From Pseudanabaena biceps (lineage in GTDB: Bacteria; Cyanobacteriota; Cyanobacteriia; Pseudanabaenales; Pseudanabaenaceae): a stretch of DNA of 64,000 nucleotides. Numbering within the stretch: the first letter of the stretch is position 1; each line of letters starts with the position of its first letter. Made by a program: the position numbers and the translations under genes. This document shows positions 18,716 to 27,052 of this stretch, one piece after another. The notes under the pieces are model-generated. The model was not told where the DNA came from, made no database searches, and was given only the letters and a program-made list of their open reading frames with translations. The DNA lies in contig JAATWA010000003.1 in NCBI GenBank assembly GCA_013361095.1, positions 207,640-271,639 of the forward strand. Direction: 5' to 3'.

Positions 18716-19048
18716 CTAAGCAACACCATAGCCTGTGTAGGGTCTTTTGTAGGGGGGATGTAAGCCTAGTACGATGTCTTCTTTGGGGATACCAACTTCT
18801 AGCAGTTCTTGTCCTACGTCGATGTCGGTTGTGTTTTGCTGTAGCCAAATTTTGCCGTCTTTGATGTCAAAGTGGAGGACAGTGTAATAGACCCTCTTTA
18901 AGCCTTTCCAACCTACGCGCATAAGTTGATAGCGATCGCGTACTGTGTCAAAAATTAGTTCGTTTTCTACGTCGTCTTGATTTTTAAAATGGCTATGTTT
19001 TTCTAGAAGATTTTGAATATCTAGACGGTAAGTTTCTAGTTTATCCAT
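18716..19048 (-). CDS. xisI: XisI-like protein
   Basis: This 110-residue protein belongs to the XisI family, named for a factor controlling excision of the fdxN element in Anabaena. The family pattern is visible: MDKLETYRLDIQNLL at the start, an FDTVRDRYQLM region, and the closing segment GLHPPYKRPYTGYG. Its start overlaps the end of xisH by 13 bp, so the two are translationally coupled. xisHI pairs are dispersed in many copies in cyanobacteria, mostly away from fdxN elements; their real function is not settled. Here they sit inside a type I restriction operon. Confidence 0.9.
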   Translation of the reverse strand: MDKLETYRLDIQNLLEKHSHFKNQDDVENELIFDTVRDRYQLMRVGWKGLKRVYYTVLHFDIKDGKIWLQQNTTDIDVGQELLEVGIPKEDIVLGLHPPYKRPYTGYGVA

Positions 19049-19452
19049 GTGACTATTTCCTCGGTGAGGGGTTCATAAACAATAAGCTTTAGTTGATATC
19101 GCTCAATGGATACTTGGGCAAAGCGGCTTTGAAAAAAGGTTTCATAGGCATCGAGGGGAATGGCTAGATAAAGCTGGCGATCGGGTTCGTTGACTTCTAG
19201 CATAATTCTATAGTTTAGAAATTGCCCTAGTGCGGTGTGAAAGTCGCTAATCGCGGATGTGCTGATGAAGCTTTTTATTTCAACAGCAATTTTTTGTTGA
19301 TCGCGCTCGGCGGCAATCAAACGCTCGGCGGCTAGGTCAATTTTGACTTTGACTTCTTCCCATTCAAGTTCTAGGGGATCGTTGGTGATCTGCCAATGGT
19401 CTTTTTCTAGTCCTCGTCTAACGGCATCATGAAATAGATCTCTTGCTGACAT
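19036..19452 (-). CDS. xisH: XisH-like endonuclease-fold protein
   Basis: The 138-residue protein is XisH (MSARDLFHDAVRRGLEKDHW at the start). The family has a PD-(D/E)xK fold; the segment ERLIAAERDQQKIAVEIKSF supplies the E-x-K. It partners XisI, encoded immediately downstream with an overlap. The gene starts two bases after hsdS ends, making it part of the hsd operon. A role as an accessory or regulatory factor is possible but not shown. Confidence 0.9.
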   Translation of the reverse strand: MSARDLFHDAVRRGLEKDHWQITNDPLELEWEEVKVKIDLAAERLIAAERDQQKIAVEIKSFISTSAISDFHTALGQFLNYRIMLEVNEPDRQLYLAIPLDAYETFFQSRFAQVSIERYQLKLIVYEPLTEEIVTWIN

Positions 19453-19453
19453 T

Positions 19454-20701
19454 TTACTTTAACCTCGTTTTTCCTGTTAACAGTTCTTGCATCATGGCTT
19501 GCTTGAGGGCTTTGGTCTTGTCGCGGCGTTGTTCTAGGGCTGAGATTTCGCTATCCATATCTGAGAGGACTTTAGCGATCACTTGTTGTTCTTCAATTGA
19601 TGGGATAAAAATATTAATCTTGGCAATATTAGTTTTACTGATTCCGCTTACCTTTGTACCAACAGCAAAAAACTTAAATTGATTTTTGACAAGAGAACTT
19701 TGAAAGCAAAATCTTTTGTATTCGTTATTTAATAAATTATCTTTACTTTTAGCAACTATAGTATGCAGTCCAGAAATATAAGTAATGTTATGTGAGTTTT
19801 TGATTACAACATGACGGCTGGTGCCTTCATCATCTTCTGAAGCATCTACAAAACAAACATCCCCATCATTCAATAAAGATTTACTTGAAACTTTTCTTAA
19901 ATTAACTTGTAGTTTTGGAATTTCATCAAATTCTTTTGCAACATCAATAAAAGTTTTTTTAGACCCATGAATGTCTCCATAATGCAAATAACAAAAACCG
20001 TTAGTAGACAATTGATCTCTTGATGCAGTATAGCCACCACTAAAATTAAATGCATCTCCAAAACTTTTTAAGATCCATGAGTCTTTCTTTTCTAAAAGTT
20101 GCTGCATTGCTGCTTGCTTGATGTCGCGCTTCTTGGCGATGAGTTTGTCGAGTGAGGTGATTAGCGCATCTGTATCTGATAGTACGCGGGCGATCGCTTC
20201 TTGCTCTGGAAGTGGCGGCAACGGAAATCTAAAAGCCTTTAAAGATGGCATATCAATTCCTGTTTGCCCTGAAGACCTCTGTGATAGTCCTTCAATTAGG
20301 CAGAACAATCTCTCTTGTTGAACATAGTAATACCAATAATTGAGATCAACCTTTTGAGAAAGTACAGTCTTAATCAGAGCGACATTGTAAGCTCCCTCAA
20401 TTCCTCGCAGAATTTGAAAGATTGGCGGTCCATATCTACCAATCATTACATCATCAACTGAACAGCATTTTCTTGCTAAATCTTTAGGAATATATGTTAT
20501 AAAATCATCTGTTTTATAGTCCCTTATTTGAATAAGTCGAATATAGCCTTCTCGATACTTAAAAATAAATGTGCTTCTAGGAGGCTGAGAACCGCCAGAA
20601 AAAGTCACAATTTCTCCAATTGTTTTCGCTTCCCAATCTTCAGGAATCATCCCCACCTCAGTCAGCTTATAACCCACAAGTACATCCTTACTCATCACCA
20701 T
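19454..20701 (-). CDS. hsdS: Type I restriction specificity subunit S
   Basis: The 415-residue HsdS has two target recognition domains, each followed by a conserved helix. The first half ends with PLPPLPEQEAIARVLSDTDA and a coiled segment (LITSLDKLIAKKRDIKQAAM); the second ends with IPSIEEQQVIAKVLSDMDSE and ALEQRRDKTKALKQAMMQ. This two-fold symmetry is typical of subunits that read a bipartite DNA site. ATG codons at 20701 and 20695 are both possible starts. The gene lies downstream of DUF2281 and the broken hsdM and directly upstream of xisH. Confidence 0.94.
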   Translation of the reverse strand: MVMSKDVLVGYKLTEVGMIPEDWEAKTIGEIVTFSGGSQPPRSTFIFKYREGYIRLIQIRDYKTDDFITYIPKDLARKCCSVDDVMIGRYGPPIFQILRGIEGAYNVALIKTVLSQKVDLNYWYYYVQQERLFCLIEGLSQRSSGQTGIDMPSLKAFRFPLPPLPEQEAIARVLSDTDALITSLDKLIAKKRDIKQAAMQQLLEKKDSWILKSFGDAFNFSGGYTASRDQLSTNGFCYLHYGDIHGSKKTFIDVAKEFDEIPKLQVNLRKVSSKSLLNDGDVCFVDASEDDEGTSRHVVIKNSHNITYISGLHTIVAKSKDNLLNNEYKRFCFQSSLVKNQFKFFAVGTKVSGISKTNIAKINIFIPSIEEQQVIAKVLSDMDSEISALEQRRDKTKALKQAMMQELLTGKTRLK

Positions 20702-20722
20702 CCCCTAGCGCTAGATCGCCAC

Positions 20723-20758
20723 TTATACCATTGACGACTTAGGACGCAATTCAAACAG
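20723..20758 (-). pseudogene. 3' scrap of a retropepsin-like aspartic protease gene
   Basis: These 36 bases encode LFELRPKSSMV plus stop, the exact C-terminus of the aspartic protease at 60180-60605. The body of that gene is missing here: the scrap begins directly after the stop of the DUF2281 gene. This locus therefore once had the same DUF2281-protease pair and lost about 400 bp by deletion. Confidence 0.8.
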
Positions 20759-20974
20759 CTATTCATTATCTAACAATGTTGCTAATGTTTGCGCCGCTTT
20801 GTGTGAATTTAAAGGTGTCACAACTTGATAAGTTTTTCCAGCTTGCAATAATGACAGATCCGCCTTTGGTTGCGAATAACGATGCTTAAGAAATTGAATA
20901 AAATCAACCAGTAAATTCTGAGCCTCTTCGGGCAAAGCATCAATATCTTGATGAACTTGTTCAAGTTGAATCAT
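20759..20974 (-). CDS. DUF2281 protein, antitoxin-like (copy 1)
   Basis: The 71-residue protein is nearly identical over its first 66 residues to the one at 59951-60187 (MIQLEQVHQDID, then LPEEAQNLLVDFIQFLKHRY). DUF2281 proteins resemble VapB-like small antitoxins, often encoded next to PIN or other effector genes. Its natural C-terminus is replaced by DNE at the deletion junction that removed the adjacent protease gene. It lies between hsdM and hsdS. The assignment is by family pattern; a binding partner is not known. Confidence 0.75.
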   Translation of the reverse strand: MIQLEQVHQDIDALPEEAQNLLVDFIQFLKHRYSQPKADLSLLQAGKTYQVVTPLNSHKAAQTLATLLDNE

Positions 20975-21003
20975 AGTTTTACCTCAATTGGTGAGAAGGC
21001 TTC

Positions 21004-21686
21004 TCACTTATTTCGATCATCATACCTCACCCCCATTCGCTGCAAATGCTGATCCACTCGCGCCGACAACTCCGCCACCTCATCCACCAACTGCGGCAAA
21101 GTCACCCCATAGCGATCGCCCAATGTCTTAATCCGTCCCGCCAACGCTTGCGACACCCGATCCATCTCGCTTTGCACCGCCGCCGCCAAATGTGCCAACC
21201 ATTTATCATCCACCACCAAGCTTTGAATCTCCGCTAAATTCAGCACCCCATACCTAGCCGCCACCGTCTCTAAGAGTTGCTTCTGGGCTTCCTTGACCTG
21301 TTTATTTGCCTCCGTTTCCTTATCCAATAGCGCTAAATATTCCGTCAAAACCTGTCGCTCATCAACTGCATCGCGATCGCCCTTAATAGCCTTCAGCCTT
21401 GCCGACACCGCACCTTTCGAGATTTTGCCCTCGTCCAGTACCTCAGACAGCAAACCATCCTCGCCGCTATGTTCTTCCTTTAGTTCCTCGATGCTTTGCG
21501 CGATCGCCGCCGCTTCATTTTCTAACTGCGCGATCGCTGCCTGTTCCTTAGCAAAAAAGCGATTTACCATCAAATCCACAGGAATCAACTCCGCCTTATA
21601 CTTCCGCTTCCCAATTAGAAAATCAGGCTTCTCCTTAGTTTTGCGATCCTTATCATCAATGATTTCCCTCGGTTTCGCCGCCTCTA
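21004..21686 (-). pseudogene. hsdM: C-terminal fragment of type I methyltransferase HsdM
   Basis: The frame runs from the ISx border at 21686 to a stop at 21004 and encodes about 225 residues. It starts LEAAKPREIIDDKDRK and continues through IPVDLMVNRFFAKEQAAI to RMGVRYDDRNK. This is the coiled C-terminal region that binds HsdS. The SAM-binding and NPPY catalytic parts are absent: ISx copy 1 interrupts the gene and the other side of ISx is an unrelated relaxase. The methyltransferase is therefore lost here. The internal ATG at 21588 gives only a shorter fragment. Confidence 0.88.
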
Positions 21687-21745
21687 GTACAAGGCGGCTA
21701 AAGTGAAGATACTATAAGAAGAAATGAAATAACGGTCAAAAATTA

Positions 21746-22228
21746 GTGTTTACGGGATCTGCAAAAGCATTGCATTTAGAAGAGTTGGAACAAGAAGAAT
21801 TGGAACAGATAATCAATCGACACAGTACACCGCAGCAAATAGCCCAACGAGCAAAGATTGTTGTTTTAGCCTCTCAAGGATACAGTCAAGCAATGATAGC
21901 GCGGGAATTAGATATCAGCCGCAAAAGTGCCCGATTGTGGCGAGACCGATGGGTGTGGGGACGGGAAAAAGACATAGGCGTGTTGGATTGTTTGAAAGAT
22001 GCCGAGCGTTCGGGTACACCACCGACATTCGAGCTTGAGCAAATCATGCACTTATTTGCAATCGCCTGTGAAAGTCCAGAGGAGAGTGGTCGCCCAATCA
22101 GCCAATGGACAAGTCGCGAACTCGCCGATGAAATGATTCAACGCGGGATTGTGACCACGATATCACCGAGGCACGTTGGACGCTTACTTGCCGAAGCAGA
22201 TATCAAACCGCATCAATCAGGTTACTGA
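21746..22228 (+). CDS. IS630-family transposase, N-terminal part (copy 1)
   Basis: This 160-residue frame starts at GTG and holds the helix-turn-helix (STPQQIAQRAKIVVLASQGY, then MIARELDISRKSARLWRDRW). It ends at a TGA directly after PHQSGY. The reading frame then continues without shift into LNPAPDPLFEQK, the start of the catalytic part, so one TGA splits a single transposase. Related transposases have Trp at this position, as I recall them. Read-through or trans-complementation would be needed for activity. Confidence 0.88.
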   Translation: MFTGSAKALHLEELEQEELEQIINRHSTPQQIAQRAKIVVLASQGYSQAMIARELDISRKSARLWRDRWVWGREKDIGVLDCLKDAERSGTPPTFELEQIMHLFAIACESPEESGRPISQWTSRELADEMIQRGIVTTISPRHVGRLLAEADIKPHQSGY

Positions 22229-22249
22229 CTGAATCCAGCGCCTGACCCA

Positions 22250-22948
22250 TTGTTTGAACAAAAAGTAACAGCCATTACTGACAATTACTTAAATGCAATA
22301 GAGCGAGCTGCCTTAGGTGAACAAACTATTAGTCTTGATGAAATGACGGGTATCCAAGCCCTTGAGCGCAAATATCCTGATAAGCCCTTAGAACCTAGTA
22401 AGATTCACCGTCGCGAGTTTGAATATATTCGACATGGTACTCAAACCTTAATCGCCAGTTTTGATGTCGCCACGGGTTTAGTCATCAAGGCTTCTGTGGG
22501 CGATACACGTACTGAAGTTGCCTATCTTACTCATGTCCAACAAACTATAGCCACTAATCCTGATGCTAACAAATGGCATTTAGTTATGGATTGTCTCAAC
22601 ACTCATCAATCGGAATCCCTCGTTCGCTATGTTGCACAAGTCGAAAGATTGGAGATTGATTTAGGTGTCAAAGGTAAGTGCGGCATCCTCAAGTCCATGC
22701 AGACAAGGACTGATTTCTTAACCGATAAAAATCATCGTATTGTTTTTTATTTTACTCCCAAGCATTGTTCTTGGCTTAATCAGATTGAGATTTGGTTTGG
22801 AATCTTGATGCGTAAGTTACTCAGACGCGGTAACTTTATCTCTCAAGCCGATTTGAAGTCTCGCATTATCTTATTTATTGACTACTTCAACCGTACTATG
22901 GCTAAGCCTTTTAAATGGACTTATAAAGGTAAGGCTTTAGCCGTCTAA
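22250..22948 (+). CDS. IS630-family transposase, catalytic part (copy 1)
   Basis: The 232-residue frame carries the DDE core: the first Asp in TLIASFDVATGL, the second in WHLVMDCLNTHQSE and the Glu in CSWLNQIEIWFGIL. It is in the same frame as the upstream helix-turn-helix part, separated by one TGA and seven codons; the TTG start assigned to it is arbitrary. Its sequence matches the other two copies exactly in the predicted protein. Confidence 0.88.
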   Translation: MFEQKVTAITDNYLNAIERAALGEQTISLDEMTGIQALERKYPDKPLEPSKIHRREFEYIRHGTQTLIASFDVATGLVIKASVGDTRTEVAYLTHVQQTIATNPDANKWHLVMDCLNTHQSESLVRYVAQVERLEIDLGVKGKCGILKSMQTRTDFLTDKNHRIVFYFTPKHCSWLNQIEIWFGILMRKLLRRGNFISQADLKSRIILFIDYFNRTMAKPFKWTYKGKALAV

Positions 22949-22965
22949 AAGTATGTTTCTTCACT

Positions 22966-23562
22966 TTAGCCGCCTTGTACTAGCAACTCTGATAGGTTAG
23001 TCACTTTGGTTAGCGCCAGATCGATCCTGTCTGCTAGTTGCTTCTTGACTGTGGGTATCCCTGTTTCTAACTCTCTCTTGATTTGACTGATGGTTGGTGC
23101 TTGGCGATCGCTTTCCCAACTGTTTTTGACTGGTGTAAGGTTAAAGTCTTGCTCTATTTGCCTGATTATTTTTTGGCTACGGATTCTCTCCCAGCTATCC
23201 GATACAACCGTGCCATCACATCGAATCCGACTTGCCACTAAATGCACGTGTTCGTGCTGCTTATCTTTGTGTTTTACAGCCAAAAAAAAGGACTTCGTGT
23301 ATCCCATCTCTTGAAGATAGCGATCAATAATTTCTGTCCATGCTTCGTCACTCAAACTTTCCTTAGGACTAAGACTCAGCATCATATGACTAACTGTTTT
23401 AGTTACTCTAGGTCTTAGCTGTTGCGTCATTTCAAAACATTCTGCCATCTCATTCGCAGTTTCTCCTCGCACATTCATATTGAGGATCTCGAATGACGGT
23501 CTCTTTAGCACGTATGCTAAGCAGCTTTTAAAACTCTTACCTTGGATGATTTTGCCAATCAT
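22966..23562 (-). pseudogene. mobA: Truncated MOB relaxase, N-terminal catalytic domain
   Basis: The 198-residue frame holds the relaxase domain. It starts MIGKIIQGKSFKSCLAYVLK, has VSHMMLSLSPKE in the middle, and shows the metal-binding HUH-type motif HEHVHLVASRI around residues 103-113. It nicks oriT and pilots the strand. The C-terminus is cut by ISx copy 1 after LTKVTNLSEL; the last residues (LVQGG) come from ISx. A typical cyanobacterial relaxase continues with an RxxGKxxGIxY-type module that is missing here. The start overlaps mobC by ATGA. The catalytic domain is complete, so nicking may survive. Confidence 0.85.
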
Positions 23563-23951
23563 TTGTTTGCGGAGGCTTTTACCTGCGTTGGATTTATCTG
23601 ATTGTATGTATCTACGACTAATCTTCGAGTTTCTTCAATTGCATCAAACATCTCATTGAGTTGTTTGATGTCTGACTGCATTGGACTTCCCATTTGCATA
23701 CTTAAATTGGCGTTATGAGCTAACTGGTTAATATTTGTACCTATCTTTCTCAGTTGAAAATCTATACGATTGAGGTGCTGACAAAATTCAAAATTAGCCG
23801 AAACAATTGTATGAGATGGCTCGACAGGTACGTGAATCAACTTTAATCTAATTAACTTATTAAGCTTGACATTTAGATCGGCTGCCCTTTGTTGCAGTAT
23901 ATCCTTGTCTTGTTTGCTTATTCTAACTGTAATTCTTTCGTCAAGTGACAT
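23559..23951 (-). CDS. mobC: MobC-like relaxosome accessory protein
   Basis: This 130-residue protein starts with a ribbon-helix-helix-like segment (RITVRISKQDKDILQQRAADLNV split over residues 5-28). It carries the MobC core LRKIGTNINQLAHNAN at about 68-83. MobC proteins bind oriT and help the relaxase open the strands. It overlaps the relaxase start by four bases and lies next to the hairpin-rich region proposed as oriT. The gene appears intact. Confidence 0.85.
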   Translation of the reverse strand: MSLDERITVRISKQDKDILQQRAADLNVKLNKLIRLKLIHVPVEPSHTIVSANFEFCQHLNRIDFQLRKIGTNINQLAHNANLSMQMGSPMQSDIKQLNEMFDAIEETRRLVVDTYNQINPTQVKASANK

Positions 23952-24045
23952 CTTAGTTATAACTCTTAGGCATTTAATAATTTTGCATTATTTATAATTT
24001 ATTTTTTTCTGTTTGCAAAAAAACTTTATTTTTTTTGCGGGGGTT

Positions 24046-24123
24046 CCAAGGGGGATTCTTCCCCTTGGCAAGCAGACAATAGGCTGGCAAAAAAGCGTTA
24101 GCGATTTTTGGCAGCCTATTGTC
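24046..24123. other. oriT: Candidate oriT with two inverted repeats
   Basis: Two hairpins lie side by side upstream of mobC and opposite the divergent TraK-like gene. One is 24046-24068 (ccaagggg/ccccttgg around gattctt). The other is 24075-24123 (gacaataggctg/cagcctattgtc around a 25-base loop). This gap between divergent mob operons is where oriT normally lies. The nic site is not identified; the rest of the 23952-24464 gap is AT-rich. Confidence 0.6.
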
Positions 24124-24292
24124 ACAGCTTGCTCTCTGCGACACTTACCGCTTAAACGTCGCAATCTCATTCTTAGGCGAAGATGATATATCAGCGAATA
24201 AACTTATCGACTGAGCCACATCACTAATAGCTATATTCCTATCTTGATTTGTAAATATTCAATAAGATTTAGACAGATATTTTAAAAGCTAA

Positions 24293-24367
24293 TTAGATAC
24301 TTTTTATCTAAATTGTTTTGATTGAATTAGGCATTTCGAGGAGATGAATTAGATACTTTTTATCTAA
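24293..24367. promoter_or_regulatory. Two identical 19-bp operator-like sites upstream of the TraK-like gene
   Basis: The sequence ttagatactttttatctaa (a 7-bp inverted repeat with a five-base centre) occurs at 24293-24311 and again at 24349-24367, 56 bp apart. The sites lie 100-170 bp before the TraK-like gene. Paired dyads of this kind are typical repressor or relaxosome-protein sites. Candidate binders are MobC or the TraK-like protein. Confidence 0.6.
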
Positions 24368-24464
24368 TTCTAGCAAGAGCCTTTGTGCTGTTAAGGTTTA
24401 TCGAACGATTGCTTTTTTTAAGCAATATGCTAAATTCTCTGTTAATTGCTTTGCAAATGTTTTC

Positions 24465-25079
24465 ATGTCTGAATTAAGGATCTCAAAAGAAAAGCTGTTG
24501 GCTACTTCCAATAAGTGGAGTAATCTGCCAGATAAATTCAGTACTAAAGATGAAGTTAATTCTTTGATGGAACTTGTACGCGCCTTGGAGGATAGCATTA
24601 AAGTTATGCGCCAAATGCGCTATTCCTTCAAGGATATCTCGGCTAAGTTCTTGGAGGAGTTTCAGGTCGATATTAGTCCTCAAACTATTTCTGGTTATCT
24701 GGCAGCTATCAAGAAAGAACGGAAGCAATCTTTATTTCGTTCTAGTCGGGATGCTAGGCAAGCATCTAGGGCTTCTTCTGCGAAAAAGGCAAAAAAAGAA
24801 GGTGCTGTTCCAGTAGATTTATCGGTTGATGGGCAAGTGCAACCTTTAGTCAGCTTAGAAGATAGTGCTGTTACTTTATCTATTGAAAAGCAGTCTGTGG
24901 ATGATGCGATTACTGAGGCATCTATTAACCCAAAATCCAGCAAAAACAAGCAATCTCCTAGCTCCACAAGTGTTGTCCCTAAACTCAATCATATAGAAGT
25001 TGTCGATGCGAATGCTGATGATGATGAGATAGAAAAATTAAAACAAGTTGAGATGCTCAAACATTTTAATAATTACTAA
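24465..25079 (+). CDS. TraK-like mobilisation protein (putative oriT-binding)
   Basis: The 204-residue protein has a helix-turn-helix-like region at about residues 60-85 (RYSFKDISAKFLEEF, then ISPQTISGYLAAIKKER), a layout shared by small mobilisation proteins near relaxase genes. A basic, low-complexity middle (SSRDARQASRASSAKKAKK) and an acidic end follow. It is first in a three-gene operon with a ParA-like ATPase and a membrane-anchored protein, matching the traK-traL-traM or mobD-mobE arrangement. Family assignment rests on layout more than on sequence. Confidence 0.55.
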   Translation: MSELRISKEKLLATSNKWSNLPDKFSTKDEVNSLMELVRALEDSIKVMRQMRYSFKDISAKFLEEFQVDISPQTISGYLAAIKKERKQSLFRSSRDARQASRASSAKKAKKEGAVPVDLSVDGQVQPLVSLEDSAVTLSIEKQSVDDAITEASINPKSSKNKQSPSSTSVVPKLNHIEVVDANADDDEIEKLKQVEMLKHFNNY

Positions 25080-25088
25080 TTTGCAGAT

Positions 25089-25805
25089 ATGGCAATCATT
25101 AATTTAATAGATGGTGAAAAGGGTGGTGTGGGTAAGAGTTGGGTTGCCCGCACAATGATTCAATATGCCATTGATCACAACATTCTTCATGTTGGCATTG
25201 AGACGGATAGAAGCAATCCCACGCTATTTAATATTTACAAAGATTGTAAGGTTGCTTTCTTTTCAGAGAATGAAAAGCTGGCGGATACTCCAGATCTTAT
25301 CTTTGACTATGCTTTCAAAAAAATGGTCATTGTCAATCTTCCTGCTCAGGTTCATCGCGCTGTATCTACTTGGATTGATGCTAAGGGATTATTAGAACTG
25401 GGCAAGGAAAATAATATTTCTTTTGTGAAATGGTTTGTAAGCGATGGTGAGAGCGATTCTATTGAGTTATTTATCAATTCTCTAGAACATTATCAAGACT
25501 ATATTCCCCATGTGTTTATCAAAAATTTTGGGCGTTGTGATGAGTGGGAATATTTCAATAATCATGAAAGCATTCAGAAAGCGATTTCGGAATATGGGGT
25601 GACTGTAATTGATTTTCCTAAGTTGGGTGATGCGAAGCGGATTGAGATCAATGCGAAGCGGATGATGTTCTCCCACGCTCTCAATTATGCTGAGTTTGGC
25701 ATTATCGGTAGGAATCAAATCAAAACCTTTTTACGCAATGCTTATAGTGCTTTTGACTCTACTAATATCTTTGCGGATGTTCAGAAAAAAGAAGTAAATG
25801 CTTAG
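25089..25805 (+). CDS. TraL/MobD-like ParA-family ATPase
   Basis: The 238-residue protein opens with a deviant Walker A, INLIDGEKGGVGKSW, characteristic of ParA/MinD ATPases. It is shorter and more divergent than the ParA at 44.8 kb. It lies nine bases after the TraK-like gene and nine before a TM protein. ATPases of this type are encoded beside oriT in IncP-like and IncQ-like mobilisation regions. A role in mobilisation or in plasmid positioning is likely; which is not decided by sequence. Confidence 0.72.
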   Translation: MAIINLIDGEKGGVGKSWVARTMIQYAIDHNILHVGIETDRSNPTLFNIYKDCKVAFFSENEKLADTPDLIFDYAFKKMVIVNLPAQVHRAVSTWIDAKGLLELGKENNISFVKWFVSDGESDSIELFINSLEHYQDYIPHVFIKNFGRCDEWEYFNNHESIQKAISEYGVTVIDFPKLGDAKRIEINAKRMMFSHALNYAEFGIIGRNQIKTFLRNAYSAFDSTNIFADVQKKEVNA

Positions 25806-25814
25806 TATCCATTT

Positions 25815-26489
25815 ATGACTAACAGCGATCGCCCTATTCCTAGTTATCTTGATATTGCGATTAACGATTATGAGCCGACAGTTAAGGCGAAAATCTACGA
25901 AATTGTAGCGAAATCTGGGATTCCCCATGATGATCCCTATATTGCGATTTTTTTGTCGAATGCTCAGGTTGCGGCAACGATCGCTACGGGTCCAACGTTA
26001 ATTCGCGAGGCTCTTAACAAAGGTTTTGAGGTTGGTATCCAGAAGTTTGCAAAATCTTTATCGGCTTCTATGAGTGAACTCAAGGGTAAGGATTTTGAGA
26101 CGACTGTTGATAAACTTGCTGCTGATAAGAAATCTGCGCCCCAAGGTCAAACGTTTTTTGGTTGGAGTTCGATCACTTTTATTGGTGCGGGAATGTTAGC
26201 GATCGGGTTGACTGCTGGGTTGGTTTCGGGTTTGGCGATCGCTAATGCTTTGTCTCCTAATCATCCAAGTCCACAGACTGCTAAGGATTTAGAGTGGCTA
26301 GCGAGTGATGAGGGTAAGCTAGCTCGAAATCTTCTAGATTGGAATCGGGATAATCTGAAGGCTTGCCAGCAGAATCAACAAAATTTAAAGGAAGCTTTGA
26401 TTGTGATGAATGGTAAGTATGTGACTAAAGGCTTGTGCGCTCTTTGGATATTGCCTGATAGTCAGAGGGTATATGAGGATCGCCGATAA
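25815..26489 (+). CDS. TraM/MobE-like protein with a membrane segment
   Basis: The 224-residue protein is soluble in its first 110 residues and has one strong transmembrane segment at about 120-145 (FIGAGMLAIGLTAGLVSGLA). A C-terminal domain of about 75 residues ends in GLCALWILPDSQR. It closes the mobilisation operon and is followed by a strong terminator. No catalytic motif is visible. By position it could tether the relaxosome or the ATPase to the membrane. Confidence 0.55.
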   Translation: MTNSDRPIPSYLDIAINDYEPTVKAKIYEIVAKSGIPHDDPYIAIFLSNAQVAATIATGPTLIREALNKGFEVGIQKFAKSLSASMSELKGKDFETTVDKLAADKKSAPQGQTFFGWSSITFIGAGMLAIGLTAGLVSGLAIANALSPNHPSPQTAKDLEWLASDEGKLARNLLDWNRDNLKACQQNQQNLKEALIVMNGKYVTKGLCALWILPDSQRVYEDRR

Positions 26490-26492
26490 GTA

Positions 26493-26528
26493 AAAAAACA
26501 TGACTATCAAGTGATAGTCATGTTTTTT
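26493..26528 (+). terminator. Bidirectional terminator between convergent genes
   Basis: A perfect 17-bp stem (aaaaaacatgactatca with complement, two-base loop) ends in T tracts on both strands. It sits between the mobilisation operon and the convergent small gene at 26530. Confidence 0.85.
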
Positions 26529-26529
26529 G

Positions 26530-26778
26530 TCATCTTCCAGCTATCATGTAGCGGATAAAATGAGTATTTTCAGGAACTTCATCCTCAAGTCTAATTACCA
26601 ATGCATAATTAGGATTTTTCTTTGGAAGATCCTTGCCCGATAGTTTTTCAAACAGTTCTAGACATTTTTCTGGGTCAAACGAGTACTTAAATTCGTTCAA
26701 CTGCTCTACGGTAACAGGCGTTTCATAGGTATCAACCCATTTTCCCGTTGATTTAAATTTATCAACTACGAGTTTCAT
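26530..26778 (-). CDS. Unknown small protein, 82 aa
   Basis: The ORF starts MKLVVDKFKSTGKWVDTYET and shares a terminator with the convergent mobilisation operon. The sequence is compositionally normal, with no membrane segment or known motif. A hairpin (atccaccttt with its complement, 26845-26876) lies upstream. I do not recognise the family. Confidence 0.5.
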   Translation of the reverse strand: MKLVVDKFKSTGKWVDTYETPVTVEQLNEFKYSFDPEKCLELFEKLSGKDLPKKNPNYALVIRLEDEVPENTHFIRYMIAGR

Positions 26779-27052
26779 TTTACTTGATTAGTATCAGATC
26801 GCTGGTTTCAAGCGTGAGCGATGTTCAATGGTCGTTCAGTATAGATCCACCTTTTCTTGTCTAAGCAAAGGTGGATTGGTAAGGTCTTCACTCATATGAG
26901 CAATCTGGAGAAAATCGATCTTATCCCAAAATTTTATCTGTCAACTATAAGAATCTCAGTCGAAGGCTTTAACCAACTTCACCTATCTACCTAGATGAGC
27001 GTAAATTGATTTACTGAAAACCGAAATAGTGATTATTAGCTAAAACCATGTT

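Larger units (their letters stand above)
21687..22980 (+). mobile_element. ISx copy 1 (IS630 family), 1294 bp
   Basis: Terminal inverted repeats of at least 22 bp (gtacaaggcggctaaagtgaag) are flanked by TA on both sides inside a CTAG site. Two other copies of equal length lie at 38198-39491 and 54858-57486, the last with an IS256 inside. The left flank is hsdM; the right flank is a relaxase gene. The two flanks do not belong together, so recombination has occurred at this copy. Confidence 0.93.
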
